From: Owenweeksia sp964619125
GTDB lineage: Bacteria > Bacteroidota > Bacteroidia > Flavobacteriales > Schleiferiaceae
Assembly: GCA_964619125.1 (NCBI GenBank)
Contig: CAZUCA010000007.1
Location: 9,085-73,084, forward strand
Length of the DNA stretch: 64,000 bases
Direction: 5' to 3'
Positions 52,086 through 59,998 of the stretch are shown here, piece after piece (the first letter of the stretch is position 1; each line of letters begins with the position of its first letter). Under the pieces are notes generated by a model. The model was not told the DNA's origin and did not search any database. It saw nothing but the letters and a program-made list of their open reading frames with translations. Position numbers and translations under genes: made by a program.

Positions 52086-52654
52086 TTCTTCTGGGGAAAT
52101 TTCATGCGGTAGCTTACACTTACCTTACCTTTGGAAATATTGGCAAGCCGACCTTTAAGAATCCGCTTGCGCAATGGCGAAAGATAGTCGGTAAAGAGCA
52201 CCCCTTCTATATGGTCGTACTCGTGCTGAATCACCCGGGCTTTGAGCCCTGAGAAAGAAGCACTTTGCTCCTGCCAGTTTTCATCCAGCCATTTAATGTG
52301 GATGGTTTCCTTACGGGATACGTCCTCACGTACCTCGGGAATACTAAGGCAGCCTTCGTTAAAGCTCCACTCCTCACCTTCCTCACTGCTGATTTCGGGG
52401 TTGATAAAGACGTGCTTAAAGTCTTTCAGACCCTCTTCATCTTCCTCATCATCGTCCACAAAACCGCTGGCATCCACGATAAAAAGGCGAATGGCCTTGC
52501 CAATTTGTGGCGCCGCCAAACCTACCCCCCCGGCGGCATACATCGTTTCAAACATATCATCGATCAACTGCTGCAAACCGGACTCGTCTTTTTCAATAAG
52601 CCGGGTCTTTTTGCGCAGTACCGGGTCGCCATAGGCTACAATAGGGTATATCAC
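52082..52654 (-). CDS. def: Peptide deformylase
   Basis: A 190-residue protein with all three metalloprotease motifs: GVGLAAPQIG (motif 1), EGCLSIP (motif 2, metal-binding Cys) and QHEYDHIEGVLF (motif 3, HExxH). An acidic insertion (VDDDEEDEEGL) between motifs 1 and 2 is long for the family. It removes the formyl group from nascent proteins. A consensus -7 box 15 nt upstream makes it the probable start of the def-TPR-DUF5606-mazG transcript. Confidence 0.97.
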   Translation of the reverse strand: MIYPIVAYGDPVLRKKTRLIEKDESGLQQLIDDMFETMYAAGGVGLAAPQIGKAIRLFIVDASGFVDDDEEDEEGLKDFKHVFINPEISSEEGEEWSFNEGCLSIPEVREDVSRKETIHIKWLDENWQEQSASFSGLKARVIQHEYDHIEGVLFTDYLSPLRKRILKGRLANISKGKVSVSYRMKFPQKK

Positions 52655-52669
52655 TCTCTAAATTTTTGG

Positions 52670-52677
52670 CAAATGTA
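52670..52677 (-). promoter_or_regulatory. -7 promoter box TACATTTG (def operon)
   Basis: Minus-strand TACATTTG matches TAnnTTTG exactly, 15 nt before the def ATG and within the 36 bp that separate def from ruvX. Confidence 0.62.
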
Positions 52678-52690
52678 AGGATTGCATCCC

Positions 52691-53101
52691 TCATGACATA
52701 CCGAGGTAGTCCTGCAGAATGATGGCGGCACTTACCTTGTCGATTTCGCCTTTCTGGCGACGCTTCTTCTTTTTCATTCCGGAATCTAGCAGGCTTTTGC
52801 GGGCCAGCTTGGAGCTAAAGCGCTCATCCTGCAAAATCACCTCCATATCCCTGAATTCCTTGCGCAGACGGGCCACATACTGTCGCACCCGTTCAGAGTT
52901 ATCGGAATCACCACCATCCAGGCCCATGGGGTCACCCACCACTATTTTTTCATAATCTTCCTTACTGAATATTTCGCGCAGGCGCTCTATCAGCTTTGAC
53001 GTTTCCACTGTTTCCCGGGGGCTGGCAATGATATGAAGGGGGTCGGTTTCTGCCAGACCGGTGCGTTTACCGCCGATATCAAGGGCTATGATCTTTGCCA
53101 T
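52691..53101 (-). CDS. ruvX: Putative Holliday junction resolvase RuvX (YqgF family)
   Basis: A 136-residue protein with the YqgF/RNase H-like fold. IIALDIGGKRTGLAETD (catalytic Asp), VVGDPMGLDGGDSDNSERVRQYVARLRK and VILQDERFSSKLARKSL are present. The C-terminal KGEIDKVSAAIILQDYL carries the closing Asp of the metal site. In E. coli YqgF/RuvX is linked to 16S rRNA 5'-end maturation, and in other bacteria to resolvase-like activity. It lies 2 bp downstream of the helicase gene and is co-transcribed with it. Confidence 0.93.
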   Translation of the reverse strand: MAKIIALDIGGKRTGLAETDPLHIIASPRETVETSKLIERLREIFSKEDYEKIVVGDPMGLDGGDSDNSERVRQYVARLRKEFRDMEVILQDERFSSKLARKSLLDSGMKKKKRRQKGEIDKVSAAIILQDYLGMS

Positions 53102-53103
53102 AA

Positions 53104-54522
53104 TCAGTCGTTAAAGTAATCTTCTGAAAATCCAATCAGGTAAATCTTTTTGCGGGCGCGGGTAAAGGCAGTGTACATCCAACGCAGGTAGTCCATATCC
53201 GGTTCGCCGGTTGGCAGCCAGGGCTTTTCAATAAAAACGTTCTCCCACTGCCCACCCTGGGCTTTGTGGCAGGTAATGGCATAGGCAAACTTCACCTGCA
53301 GGGCATTGTAATAAGGGTTTTCCTGTACCTTTTTGTGGCGCAGGTATTTCTGGGGAATGTCGGCATAATCCTCCATTATTGAGTTATAAAGGCGCCCGCT
53401 GTCTTCCCAACTGAGCGAAGCGGTCGGCAGGTCGAGCACATCGAGCAGCAACATGGTTTCGAAGGCCGGCTCATCAGGATAATCGACCATACGCACTTTG
53501 CCACGGGCAAAGCGGTGGCCATACAGTTCTTTGGTTTCATAGAGCTCCTGCAGTTCCACAATATCGCCGTTAGCGATAAAACCCGCCTTCGACTTTTCAT
53601 CGAGCCAGTGGTAATTGTTTTTCACCACCATCAAAAAATCACCAACACTGATCTCATTTTCCTGCCAGAGGATCCGGTCCCGGATCTGGCGATTGTAGAG
53701 ACCAGCGCGTTTATTGGAACGCACCAGCACCGCTGTGTCTTCACGTCCGGCCTGGGTAAAACTATCGTTAAGGGCTTCTTCCACCTCAAAGCCTTCCAGC
53801 AGGCGGACCACCTCAGGACCGGTTTTAATGGTGGGCAGGCGAAAATCCTGCGCCATTTGCATATTGCGGATCTGGGTGGCATTGCTCAGAATCTCCGAAT
53901 CCTCGGCCTGGCGCATCACCTCCCGCATCTCTATTTCCTGGGCGTGCCAATCGTAATGGTGATGCAAATAAGCTGAATCCAGGGCAGGACTTTCATCGAG
54001 CCCCACTGGTGGCAGCTGTGCCACATCACCCACCAGCAACAACTTACAGTTTACCCCTTCATGAACATAGTGCAGCAGATCACTCAACAGGCTTGACCCA
54101 CCTTCGGCACTACCATCGTGTACCATAGAAGCCTCATCCACGATGTAAATGGTATTGCTGGCTTTGTTCTTTTTCAAACTAAAGTGCAGTCCCTGGCGTT
54201 TATCAGCCTTAGGACGATAAATGTATTTGTGAATGGTAAAAGCCGGCTTGCGGGAATATTGGGTCATCACCTTCGCCGCACGACCAGTTGGTGCCAGCAG
54301 TACCGTTTTACGCTTGTAGGTTGGCAGGGTTTTTACCAGGCTGCGCAGTAGAGTGGTTTTTCCGGTACCAGCGTAACCTTTTAGCAGGAAGGCTTCGCGC
54401 CCTTTAAGGCTCAGGCAAAACTGGCTGAGCATCTGCAGGGCAATGCTTTGGTCGGTAGTGGGTTCAAAACCAAAATTTTTAACAAGATCGCGCTCGAGCT
54501 GGCGCTTTGAACTGAGCTCCAT
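53104..54522 (-). CDS. RecD2-like ATP-dependent helicase (superfamily 1)
   Basis: A 472-residue protein starting at the ATG 4 nt beyond the -7 box; an earlier in-frame ATG (54570) lies upstream of the promoter. The motifs are LLKGYAGTGKTTLLRSLV (Walker A), IVDEASMVHDG (Walker B), LLVGDVAQLPPV, VEEALNDSFT, and the UvrD-C-like TCHKAQGGQWENVFIEKPWLPTGEPDMDYLRWMYTAFTRARKKIYLIGF. RecB/RecC partners are absent, so it is of the short, free-standing RecD-like type, probably a 5'-3' helicase. ruvX follows after 2 bp, suggesting a role in DNA repair or recombination (inference). Confidence 0.9.
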   Translation of the reverse strand: MELSSKRQLERDLVKNFGFEPTTDQSIALQMLSQFCLSLKGREAFLLKGYAGTGKTTLLRSLVKTLPTYKRKTVLLAPTGRAAKVMTQYSRKPAFTIHKYIYRPKADKRQGLHFSLKKNKASNTIYIVDEASMVHDGSAEGGSSLLSDLLHYVHEGVNCKLLLVGDVAQLPPVGLDESPALDSAYLHHHYDWHAQEIEMREVMRQAEDSEILSNATQIRNMQMAQDFRLPTIKTGPEVVRLLEGFEVEEALNDSFTQAGREDTAVLVRSNKRAGLYNRQIRDRILWQENEISVGDFLMVVKNNYHWLDEKSKAGFIANGDIVELQELYETKELYGHRFARGKVRMVDYPDEPAFETMLLLDVLDLPTASLSWEDSGRLYNSIMEDYADIPQKYLRHKKVQENPYYNALQVKFAYAITCHKAQGGQWENVFIEKPWLPTGEPDMDYLRWMYTAFTRARKKIYLIGFSEDYFND

Positions 54523-54526
54523 CGGC

Positions 54527-54534
54527 CAAAAATA
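54527..54534 (-). promoter_or_regulatory. -7 promoter box TATTTTTG (helicase gene; leaderless spacing)
   Basis: Minus-strand TATTTTTG, an exact TAnnTTTG match ending 4 nt before the helicase ATG at 54522. The spacing equals that at truA and suggests a leaderless transcript. Confidence 0.55.
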
Positions 54535-54583
54535 CTCTACCGGCGCGGGCTTGCAAAAGAATATGCTCAATAGAAAAAAATTG

Positions 54584-54591
54584 TAGCTTTG
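54584..54591 (+). promoter_or_regulatory. -7 promoter box TAGCTTTG (DUF3822-rsmD operon)
   Basis: An exact TAnnTTTG match 38 nt upstream of the ATG at 54630, divergent from the helicase promoter. Confidence 0.62.
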
Positions 54592-54629
54592 TCCGCAATG
54601 CAGTAATTTATAACCACGCTGAACACACT

Positions 54630-55238
54630 ATGAAATCTACGGTTTCTACAATTATTAAAATCGTTTTACTGGTAGCTATTATTTTTCTCGGGTATTATCT
54701 CTATGAAATTATTCAGGAGCCCATCCGCTTTGAGAAAATTAAAGAGAAGCGTTATGCCAAAATCCAGGACCGCCTGGAAGAAATTCGTGACGTACAGAAG
54801 GCCTACCGTGCTGAATACTTTGAATTTGCCCCTGACTTCAACACCCTGATCGCCTTTTTGGATACCGGTAAGCAGGCTATTATGGAGCGTAAGGATTCAA
54901 GCTTTATGTACTATGATGAAGTGTATCAGCAGGAGCGCAGCAAAGACACCATTGTAAGCCGTGTACTTGGTTACCGCAGTGTGAAATCAGCACTGTTCAG
55001 CGAAGATTACAACGCTCAGCAACTGCAGTATATTCCTTTTACCGATAACCGCAAGTTCATTATGGATGCCGGTAAAATAAAGGTAAACGATGTGGTGGTA
55101 CCGGTATTTGAAGCCAAAGCACCAAACGAGGTGGTTTTCGAGGATATCGCTGACGATTACGACCAGTTCATCGACTTCAACTACTCCCTTAAGGTAGGAT
55201 CGATGAATGAGCCTACCCTCAGCGGTAACTGGAAATAA
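54630..55238 (+). CDS. Single-pass membrane protein of unknown function
   Basis: A 202-residue protein. One N-terminal transmembrane anchor (residues 8-27, TIIKIVLLVAIIFLGYYLYE), then a helical coiled segment KIKEKRYAKIQDRLEEIRDVQKAYRAEYFEFAPDFNTLIAFL, then a beta-rich C-terminal domain. The N-terminal TM plus helix plus YxxxxxFAPDFNTL arrangement resembles pilin-like or type IV-like inner-membrane proteins, but there is no prepilin cleavage motif. Conserved in many Flavobacteria by recollection; the function is unknown. It is the first gene of an operon with DUF3822 and rsmD. Confidence 0.75.
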   Translation: MKSTVSTIIKIVLLVAIIFLGYYLYEIIQEPIRFEKIKEKRYAKIQDRLEEIRDVQKAYRAEYFEFAPDFNTLIAFLDTGKQAIMERKDSSFMYYDEVYQQERSKDTIVSRVLGYRSVKSALFSEDYNAQQLQYIPFTDNRKFIMDAGKIKVNDVVVPVFEAKAPNEVVFEDIADDYDQFIDFNYSLKVGSMNEPTLSGNWK

Positions 55239-55303
55239 ATCTAAAGCCCCAAGCCCTGCTCGCCAACAAGAAAATTATTCTGAACCTGCGCTATGATGGC
55301 ATA

Positions 55304-56044
55304 GTGGCAGTAGTGAGTAATGCGAGCGGAGAGCTTATAGAAGATCTTTACAGCCGCGATTGGCTGGCCACTACCAATCAACAGCAGATACTGCTGGAAG
55401 CCGAAAAATTTCTCAGTGATAAAGGTCTTGAATTGCAGCAGGCCGACGCTGTTCACTGCTGCTTTTCTTTTTCACGTCAAAGCCTGATTCCGGAAGAGTT
55501 TTACCGCAAGGGTGACGGTGCTGACATACTGGCCCGCACCAGCCGTCTCGAGATTGGTGAAGCGGTATTCAGTGATTTCTGGACCGCCCGAAAAGTGGTT
55601 TCGGTATATGCTCTTTCGCGGGCGATAGTAGACTGGGCCGAAAGCTGTAATGCCAATATTCAGATTTCACACAGTGCCTACACCCTGCATTGTCACAGCC
55701 TCCATCAACCAGGTCGCTTCTGTTTCCTCTACAGTGGCAACCACTATTCTGAATTTATCATTACTCAAAATGATGAACTGATTTTTTACAACCAGTTTGC
55801 CCACGACGTACGCGAAGACCTGCTGTATTTCCTGCTTTTTACCCTGGAGCAAAACCGTATTCCGGCGCCGGAAGCCGTCATTCATTACGGTGGTAAAATG
55901 GAAAAAGGAGACCGCACTTACAACCTTCTCCTCAAGTATATTGGCGAGCTGAAAGAGTGCCAGCTGCCGGTAAACAAAAAGCACCCCAATCACCTTCCTT
56001 TAGCCCGACTGCGTCAGTACCCTAATCTTATTGCCGTTTTATGA
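55304..56044 (+). CDS. DUF3822 family protein
   Basis: The canonical GTG at 55304 gives 246 residues. In-frame sequence back to 55229 (stop at 55226) reads NLKPQALLANKKIILNLRYDGIV and looks like the expected first beta strands. No ATG, GTG or TTG occurs there; only CTG, ATA (55235) or ATT codons are available. The true start is probably upstream. The visible protein has the actin-like DUF3822 pattern, with HCCFSFSRQSLIPEEFY, YALSRAIVDW and YSEFIITQNDELIFYNQFAHDVREDLLYFLLF. The function is unknown; it is linked to rsmD by a four-base overlap. Confidence 0.75.
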   Translation: MAVVSNASGELIEDLYSRDWLATTNQQQILLEAEKFLSDKGLELQQADAVHCCFSFSRQSLIPEEFYRKGDGADILARTSRLEIGEAVFSDFWTARKVVSVYALSRAIVDWAESCNANIQISHSAYTLHCHSLHQPGRFCFLYSGNHYSEFIITQNDELIFYNQFAHDVREDLLYFLLFTLEQNRIPAPEAVIHYGGKMEKGDRTYNLLLKYIGELKECQLPVNKKHPNHLPLARLRQYPNLIAVL

Positions 56045-56595
56045 CCCGCATTATCAGTGGCCGCTTTCGCGGAAAAAAAATACAGGCTCCTAAAAACCTG
56101 CCGGTAAGGCCTACTACAGACTTTGCCAAGGAGGCCCTTTTCAATATCCTCAACAACCATCTCTACTTCGATGAAATAAAGGCGCTGGATCTCTTCGCCG
56201 GCACCGGCAATATCAGCTATGAACTAGCCAGCCGTGGTTGCGGGGATATCACTGCCGTAGATGGTAGCCCTGCCTGCACCCGCTTTATTGAAAAAACGGC
56301 AGAGAGCATGCAACTGGAAGGCCTTAAGGTTATCCGCTCCGAAGCCCTGCAGTTTCTGCAACGCGATTTCCGCAGTTATGACCTCATTTTTGCTGACCCA
56401 CCCTACGACTACGAGGATTACCAGAAAATAGTGGAAACTGTTTTTATGAATCGCCTGCTTACCGATGAGGGCATTTTAGTGATTGAGCATCAGCAAAGAG
56501 TTTCCCTGGAAGAGCTGGATCACTTTGTGGAAAGCCGCAAATATGGCAATGTACGCTTCAGCCTGTTCAGCTATGCCGCCGGGGATGAAGATTGA
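56041..56595 (+). CDS. rsmD: 16S rRNA (guanine966-N2)-methyltransferase RsmD
   Basis: A 184-residue protein of full length. RIISGRFRGKKIQAPKNLPVRPTTDFAKEALFNILNN is the RsmD start. SAM motif I is ALDLFAGTGNISYELASRG, and the catalytic DPPY-type motif reads FADPPYDY. It methylates G966 of 16S rRNA within the assembled small subunit. It overlaps DUF3822 by four bases, and the two genes are neighbours in many Bacteroidota. The stop faces rdgB convergently, with 37 bp between. Confidence 0.94.
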   Translation: MTRIISGRFRGKKIQAPKNLPVRPTTDFAKEALFNILNNHLYFDEIKALDLFAGTGNISYELASRGCGDITAVDGSPACTRFIEKTAESMQLEGLKVIRSEALQFLQRDFRSYDLIFADPPYDYEDYQKIVETVFMNRLLTDEGILVIEHQQRVSLEELDHFVESRKYGNVRFSLFSYAAGDED

Positions 56596-56632
56596 TATTT
56601 AGGATTTCAATCTACGGTAAGCCCCAGCGCCT

Positions 56633-57217
56633 TTATTGCTCCCGAGCATTTAAATAATCAACAAACTTGCGAACCGCACGGCCCCGGTGGCTGATGCGGT
56701 TTTTTTCGTCGGCCGTCATCTGGGCGAAACTCTGGACATAACCCAGGGGCAAAAACAAAGGGTCATAGCCAAAACCTTCAGCCCCCTGCTTTTCGGTTAG
56801 GATGGTTCCCTCAACTGTTCCCTCAAAAGTATATTCCTTGCCGGTGGTATCGATATAGGCAATAACAGTACGAAAGCGCCCACTGCGATCAGGCTCAACT
56901 GCCAGTTCCTGCAGGAGTTTCTTCATATTGGCATCGGCATCGCCCCCCTCACCGGCATAGCGGGCGGAGTACACCCCCGGGGCTCCATTCAGGGCGTCCA
57001 CCTCCAGGCCGGTATCATCGGCAAAGCAGCTAAAGCCGGTTTTCCTATATATGGTACGGGCTTTCAGCAGGGCGTTCTCTTGCAGAGTATTTCCGGTCTC
57101 CTCAATTTCGGCGGTAAAATCGATATCGGCCAGGCTTACTATTTCATAGGCCGGCAGCAGCTTTTTTATCTCGGCCGTTTTATGGGGGTTGTGGGTGGCA
57201 AAAACCAGTTTTTTCAT
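56633..57217 (-). CDS. rdgB: XTP/dITP diphosphatase (RdgB/HAM1)
   Basis: A 194-residue protein. The ATG at 57217 gives the family start MKKLVFATHNPHKTAEIKK; an earlier in-frame ATG at 57238 lies inside the promoter box. The motifs are CFADDTGLEVDALNGAPGVYSARYAG (substrate pocket with the conserved Asp), GRFRTVIAY and GFGYDPLFLPLGYVQSFAQM. It hydrolyses XTP, dITP and ITP to the monophosphates, keeping deaminated purines out of DNA. Promoter spacing (18 nt) supports the chosen start. Confidence 0.96.
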   Translation of the reverse strand: MKKLVFATHNPHKTAEIKKLLPAYEIVSLADIDFTAEIEETGNTLQENALLKARTIYRKTGFSCFADDTGLEVDALNGAPGVYSARYAGEGGDADANMKKLLQELAVEPDRSGRFRTVIAYIDTTGKEYTFEGTVEGTILTEKQGAEGFGYDPLFLPLGYVQSFAQMTADEKNRISHRGRAVRKFVDYLNAREQ

Positions 57218-57235
57218 CTCAGCATTTTCTGCCGG

Positions 57236-57243
57236 CAAAAATA
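57236..57243 (-). promoter_or_regulatory. -7 promoter box TATTTTTG (rdgB)
   Basis: Minus-strand TATTTTTG matches TAnnTTTG exactly, 18 nt before the rdgB ATG. It covers the alternative upstream ATG, which is therefore unlikely. Confidence 0.62.
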
Positions 57244-57267
57244 CCGATCTGCATTGGATTGGTGCTC

Positions 57268-57741
57268 CTACTCATGGTGATAAGGCTCGTTGTTTAGAAT
57301 GGTAAAGGCCCGGTATAACTGCTCAGCAAAAATAGCCCTGATTATCTGATGACTGAAAGTCATAGCCGAGAGGCTAAGCTGTTCGTTTGCCCGGCGGTAA
57401 ACTTCTTCCGAAAATCCATAGGGTCCGCCAATTACAAATACCAGCCTCCTGACACCACGGTTCATTATCTTTTGCAGGTGAGCGGCAAATTTCAATGAAG
57501 TAAAGGTCTTCCCCTTTTCATCGAGTAATACCAGAAAGTCGCTGGTTTGAATTTCCTTGAGAATCAAAATACCCTCCTGGCGACAAATCTCGGCCTCATT
57601 CAGATTTTTAGTGTTCCTCAGGTCGGGCACCACCTTGGTCTCGAAAGGGCTGTAATGTCGCAGGCGTTTGTAATAATCACCGGCAATAGCTTCAATGGCC
57701 TTGCTCTTTGTTTTGCCGGTTTGTAGGAATAGTACTTTCAA
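57268..57741 (-). CDS. rlmH: 23S rRNA (pseudouridine1915-N3)-methyltransferase RlmH
   Basis: A 157-residue SPOUT methyltransferase of full length. The start is a TTG at 57741 (MKVLFLQTGKTKSK...); the frame is open further upstream but only into the nadC gene. LVFVIGGPYGFSEEVYRRANEQLSLSAMTFSHQIIRAIFAEQLYRAFTILNNEPYHHE is the characteristic C-terminal knot and tail, including the GGPYG SAM loop. It methylates pseudouridine 1915 in 23S rRNA. Its 39-bp divergent spacer with nadC contains only imperfect -7 box-like stretches (TTAACTTTTG, GTAATTTG). Confidence 0.93.
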   Translation of the reverse strand: MKVLFLQTGKTKSKAIEAIAGDYYKRLRHYSPFETKVVPDLRNTKNLNEAEICRQEGILILKEIQTSDFLVLLDEKGKTFTSLKFAAHLQKIMNRGVRRLVFVIGGPYGFSEEVYRRANEQLSLSAMTFSHQIIRAIFAEQLYRAFTILNNEPYHHE

Positions 57742-57780
57742 AGCTTGGAATGTTGGCGCAAAAGTTAAGTAATTTGCCCT

Positions 57781-58626
57781 ATGATATCCAGCGAGTACCT
57801 CGACAGCTTCATTAAGCAGGCCCTGGCCGAAGACATCGGCTCCGGCGATCACAGCGGTAACAGTTGTATCCCCCCTGACAGTATGGGTCGCATGCAACTG
57901 ATAATCAAGGAAGACGGCATCCTTGCCGGGGTAGAAGTGGCCCTGCGCGTATTTACCCTGGTTGATAAAAGCCTTAATGCCGAAGTAAGGATTGGTGATG
58001 GCGAAGCGGTACAGAATGGTGACATTGCCCTTAGCGTAAGCGGAGCTGAACGATCGTTGCTGCAAGCTGAACGGCTGGCCCTAAACCTGCTGCAACGCAT
58101 GAGTGGCATCGCCACCAAAACCCGGCAACTGGCTGATATGATTGCCGGAACCCATGCCCGCCTTCTCGATACCCGCAAGACTACCCCTAATCTGCGACCA
58201 TTGGAAAAACAAGCCGTTTTATTAGGCGGGGGCCACAATCATCGTATGGGCCTGTACGATATGATAATGCTCAAGGATAACCATATTGACTTTGCCGGCG
58301 GTATAACAGCCGCTATTGACAAAGCCAATAATTATCTGCAGGCTAATAAGCTCACTATCCCCATTGAGGTAGAAACCCGCAATTTTGAAGAATTAGAGGA
58401 AGTTATTAAGAAAGGGGGCGTGCAAAGGGTGATGTTTGATAACTTCAACATCAGCGATACCGAAAAGGCAGTGAAGATGGTAGCTGGTAAAATGGAAACT
58501 GAATCTTCAGGTGGCATCACTGAAAAAACCATCCGGGGCTATGCCGAAACCGGGGTTGACTTTATTTCGGTGGGAGCTCTTACCCATTCGGTAAAAAGTC
58601 TTGATATGAGCCTTAAGGCTTACTAA
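57781..58626 (+). CDS. nadC: Quinolinate phosphoribosyltransferase (nicotinate-nucleotide diphosphorylase, carboxylating)
   Basis: A 281-residue protein. It catalyses quinolinate plus PRPP to nicotinate mononucleotide, CO2 and PPi, for NAD synthesis. The motifs are QALAEDIGSGDHS, ERLALNLLQRMSGIATKTRQL, LLDTRKTTPNLRPLEKQAV (catalytic Arg/Lys region), GGGHNHRMGLYDMIMLKDNHI (quinolinate-binding His/Lys), VEVETRNFEELEE, VMFDNF and DFISVGALTHS. Length and all sites look intact. nadA and nadB are not in the window. The YihY gene follows after 3 bp. Confidence 0.97.
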   Translation: MISSEYLDSFIKQALAEDIGSGDHSGNSCIPPDSMGRMQLIIKEDGILAGVEVALRVFTLVDKSLNAEVRIGDGEAVQNGDIALSVSGAERSLLQAERLALNLLQRMSGIATKTRQLADMIAGTHARLLDTRKTTPNLRPLEKQAVLLGGGHNHRMGLYDMIMLKDNHIDFAGGITAAIDKANNYLQANKLTIPIEVETRNFEELEEVIKKGGVQRVMFDNFNISDTEKAVKMVAGKMETESSGGITEKTIRGYAETGVDFISVGALTHSVKSLDMSLKAY

Positions 58627-58629
58627 GAC

Positions 58630-59562
58630 ATGAAAAGAACATTGAGGAAACTAAAGGTAGTGCTTACCATTTGGGCCATGCGGCGCAAGCTCCCACTGTT
58701 TGAAGGGCTAAGCCTCTATGATGTTTCGGTATTTTTCTTCCGGGGCATTGCCGAAGGGCGTATTACCAACCGGGCCGCCAGTGTGGCTTTTAGCTTCTTT
58801 CTGGCCCTTTTTCCCGGCATCCTTTTCCTTTTTTCACTAATACCCTTTTTCCCCATTGCCGACCTCGAGCAGGAGGTATTTTACACCTTCCAGCGCATAT
58901 TGCCACCTGACACCTATGATGCCACCCGCACCACCATCGACGATATTCTGTACAATAAGCGGTCAGACCTGCTCTCATTCGGGGCCTTGCTGACCCTGAT
59001 CTTTGCCACCAACGGAGTGAATGCCATCATCAGCAACTTCAACCACAGCTACCACCAGTTGCAAAGCCGAAACTTCTGGAAGCAGCAACTGGTGTCGGTC
59101 ATTCTTACCCTGGTCTTATCGATATTATTTCTCTTTGGCCTTACCCTGATTCTGTTCAGTTCCGATGTACTGAATGCGATTCTGAAGTTCTTTTACCTCG
59201 ACGAAATTTCACCGATTCTAATTGAGAGCTCGCGCGCCATCTTGATGGTTTGTACGGTTCTAATAGCCATTGCCTTACTTTATAATTTCGGGCCCAGCAA
59301 GCGTCGGGAATGGCGTTTTATTTCGCCTGGGTCTATCTTGGCAACTTTGCTTATTATAGCATCTTCGGCCGGATTTAGCTTCTATGTAAGCAATTTTGGC
59401 CAGTATAATAAGTTATATGGCAGTATTGGTACCTTAATAGTTATCCTGTTATGGATATATATAAACGCCCTGGTATTGATAATTGGTTTTGAGTTAAATG
59501 CCAGTATTGCTACCGTTAAATACTCAAACCGACAAAAAGAACTAGAATTGGATTCAGTATGA
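58630..59562 (+). CDS. YihY/BrkB family inner-membrane protein
   Basis: A 310-residue protein with about six transmembrane helices. The family pattern is present: NRAASVAFSFFLALFPGILFLFSLIPFFP, FGALLTLIFATNGVNAIISNFNHSY, FGPSKRREWRFISPGSILATLLIIASSAGFSFYVSNFGQYNKLYGSIGTLIVILLWIYINALVLIIGFELNA. The family was once misannotated as ribonuclease BN; it is an integral membrane protein of uncertain role. Co-transcribed with nadC and overlapping the DUF2147 gene by four bases. A functional link to NAD synthesis is unlikely. Confidence 0.92.
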   Translation: MKRTLRKLKVVLTIWAMRRKLPLFEGLSLYDVSVFFFRGIAEGRITNRAASVAFSFFLALFPGILFLFSLIPFFPIADLEQEVFYTFQRILPPDTYDATRTTIDDILYNKRSDLLSFGALLTLIFATNGVNAIISNFNHSYHQLQSRNFWKQQLVSVILTLVLSILFLFGLTLILFSSDVLNAILKFFYLDEISPILIESSRAILMVCTVLIAIALLYNFGPSKRREWRFISPGSILATLLIIASSAGFSFYVSNFGQYNKLYGSIGTLIVILLWIYINALVLIIGFELNASIATVKYSNRQKELELDSV

Positions 59563-59996
59563 AAAAACTTGTTTTCGCTACTCTGTTAATGCTTAGCACC
59601 ACTGCTATTTTTGCCCAGGCCGACAAGATTGTAGGTACCTGGCTCAGTGAGGAAAAAGATGGTAAAATCGAAGTCTATAAACAAAATGGTAAATATTTCG
59701 GTAAGCTGGTTTGGATTTCCGAAGATGTAGGTCCCGATGGCAAGGCACCGAAGCGCGATGTCAACAATCCTGACGCCGCTAAGCGCAATGAGCCACTCAA
59801 GGGTAAAGTCCTTATGAAAAACCTCAGCTGGGATGAGGATGATGAGGAGTGGACCGACGGCACTATTTACGATCCCAAAAGTGGCAGCACCTACTCCCTT
59901 ATCGCCTGGCTGGAAGACCCCGATACTCTTTATCTCAAGGGCTATATCGGAATCTCACTAATCGGAAGAAGCTCACTGTGGACCAGGGTCGACTAA
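59559..59996 (+). CDS. Exported DUF2147 family protein
   Basis: A 145-residue protein. A signal peptide (MKKLVFATLLMLSTTAIFAQ, cut after Gln20 or before Ala) precedes a single DUF2147 domain: KIVGTWLSEEKDGKIEVYKQNGKYFGKLVWI, KGKVLMKNLSWDEDDEEWTDGTIYDPKSGSTYSL and LYLKGYIGISLIGRSSLWTRV. DUF2147 proteins are small beta-barrel, lipocalin-like exported proteins of unknown function. It overlaps the YihY gene by four bases. It converges on a type IX secretion substrate gene, with 2 bp between the stop codons. Confidence 0.88.
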   Translation: MKKLVFATLLMLSTTAIFAQADKIVGTWLSEEKDGKIEVYKQNGKYFGKLVWISEDVGPDGKAPKRDVNNPDAAKRNEPLKGKVLMKNLSWDEDDEEWTDGTIYDPKSGSTYSLIAWLEDPDTLYLKGYIGISLIGRSSLWTRVD

Positions 59997-59998
59997 AG

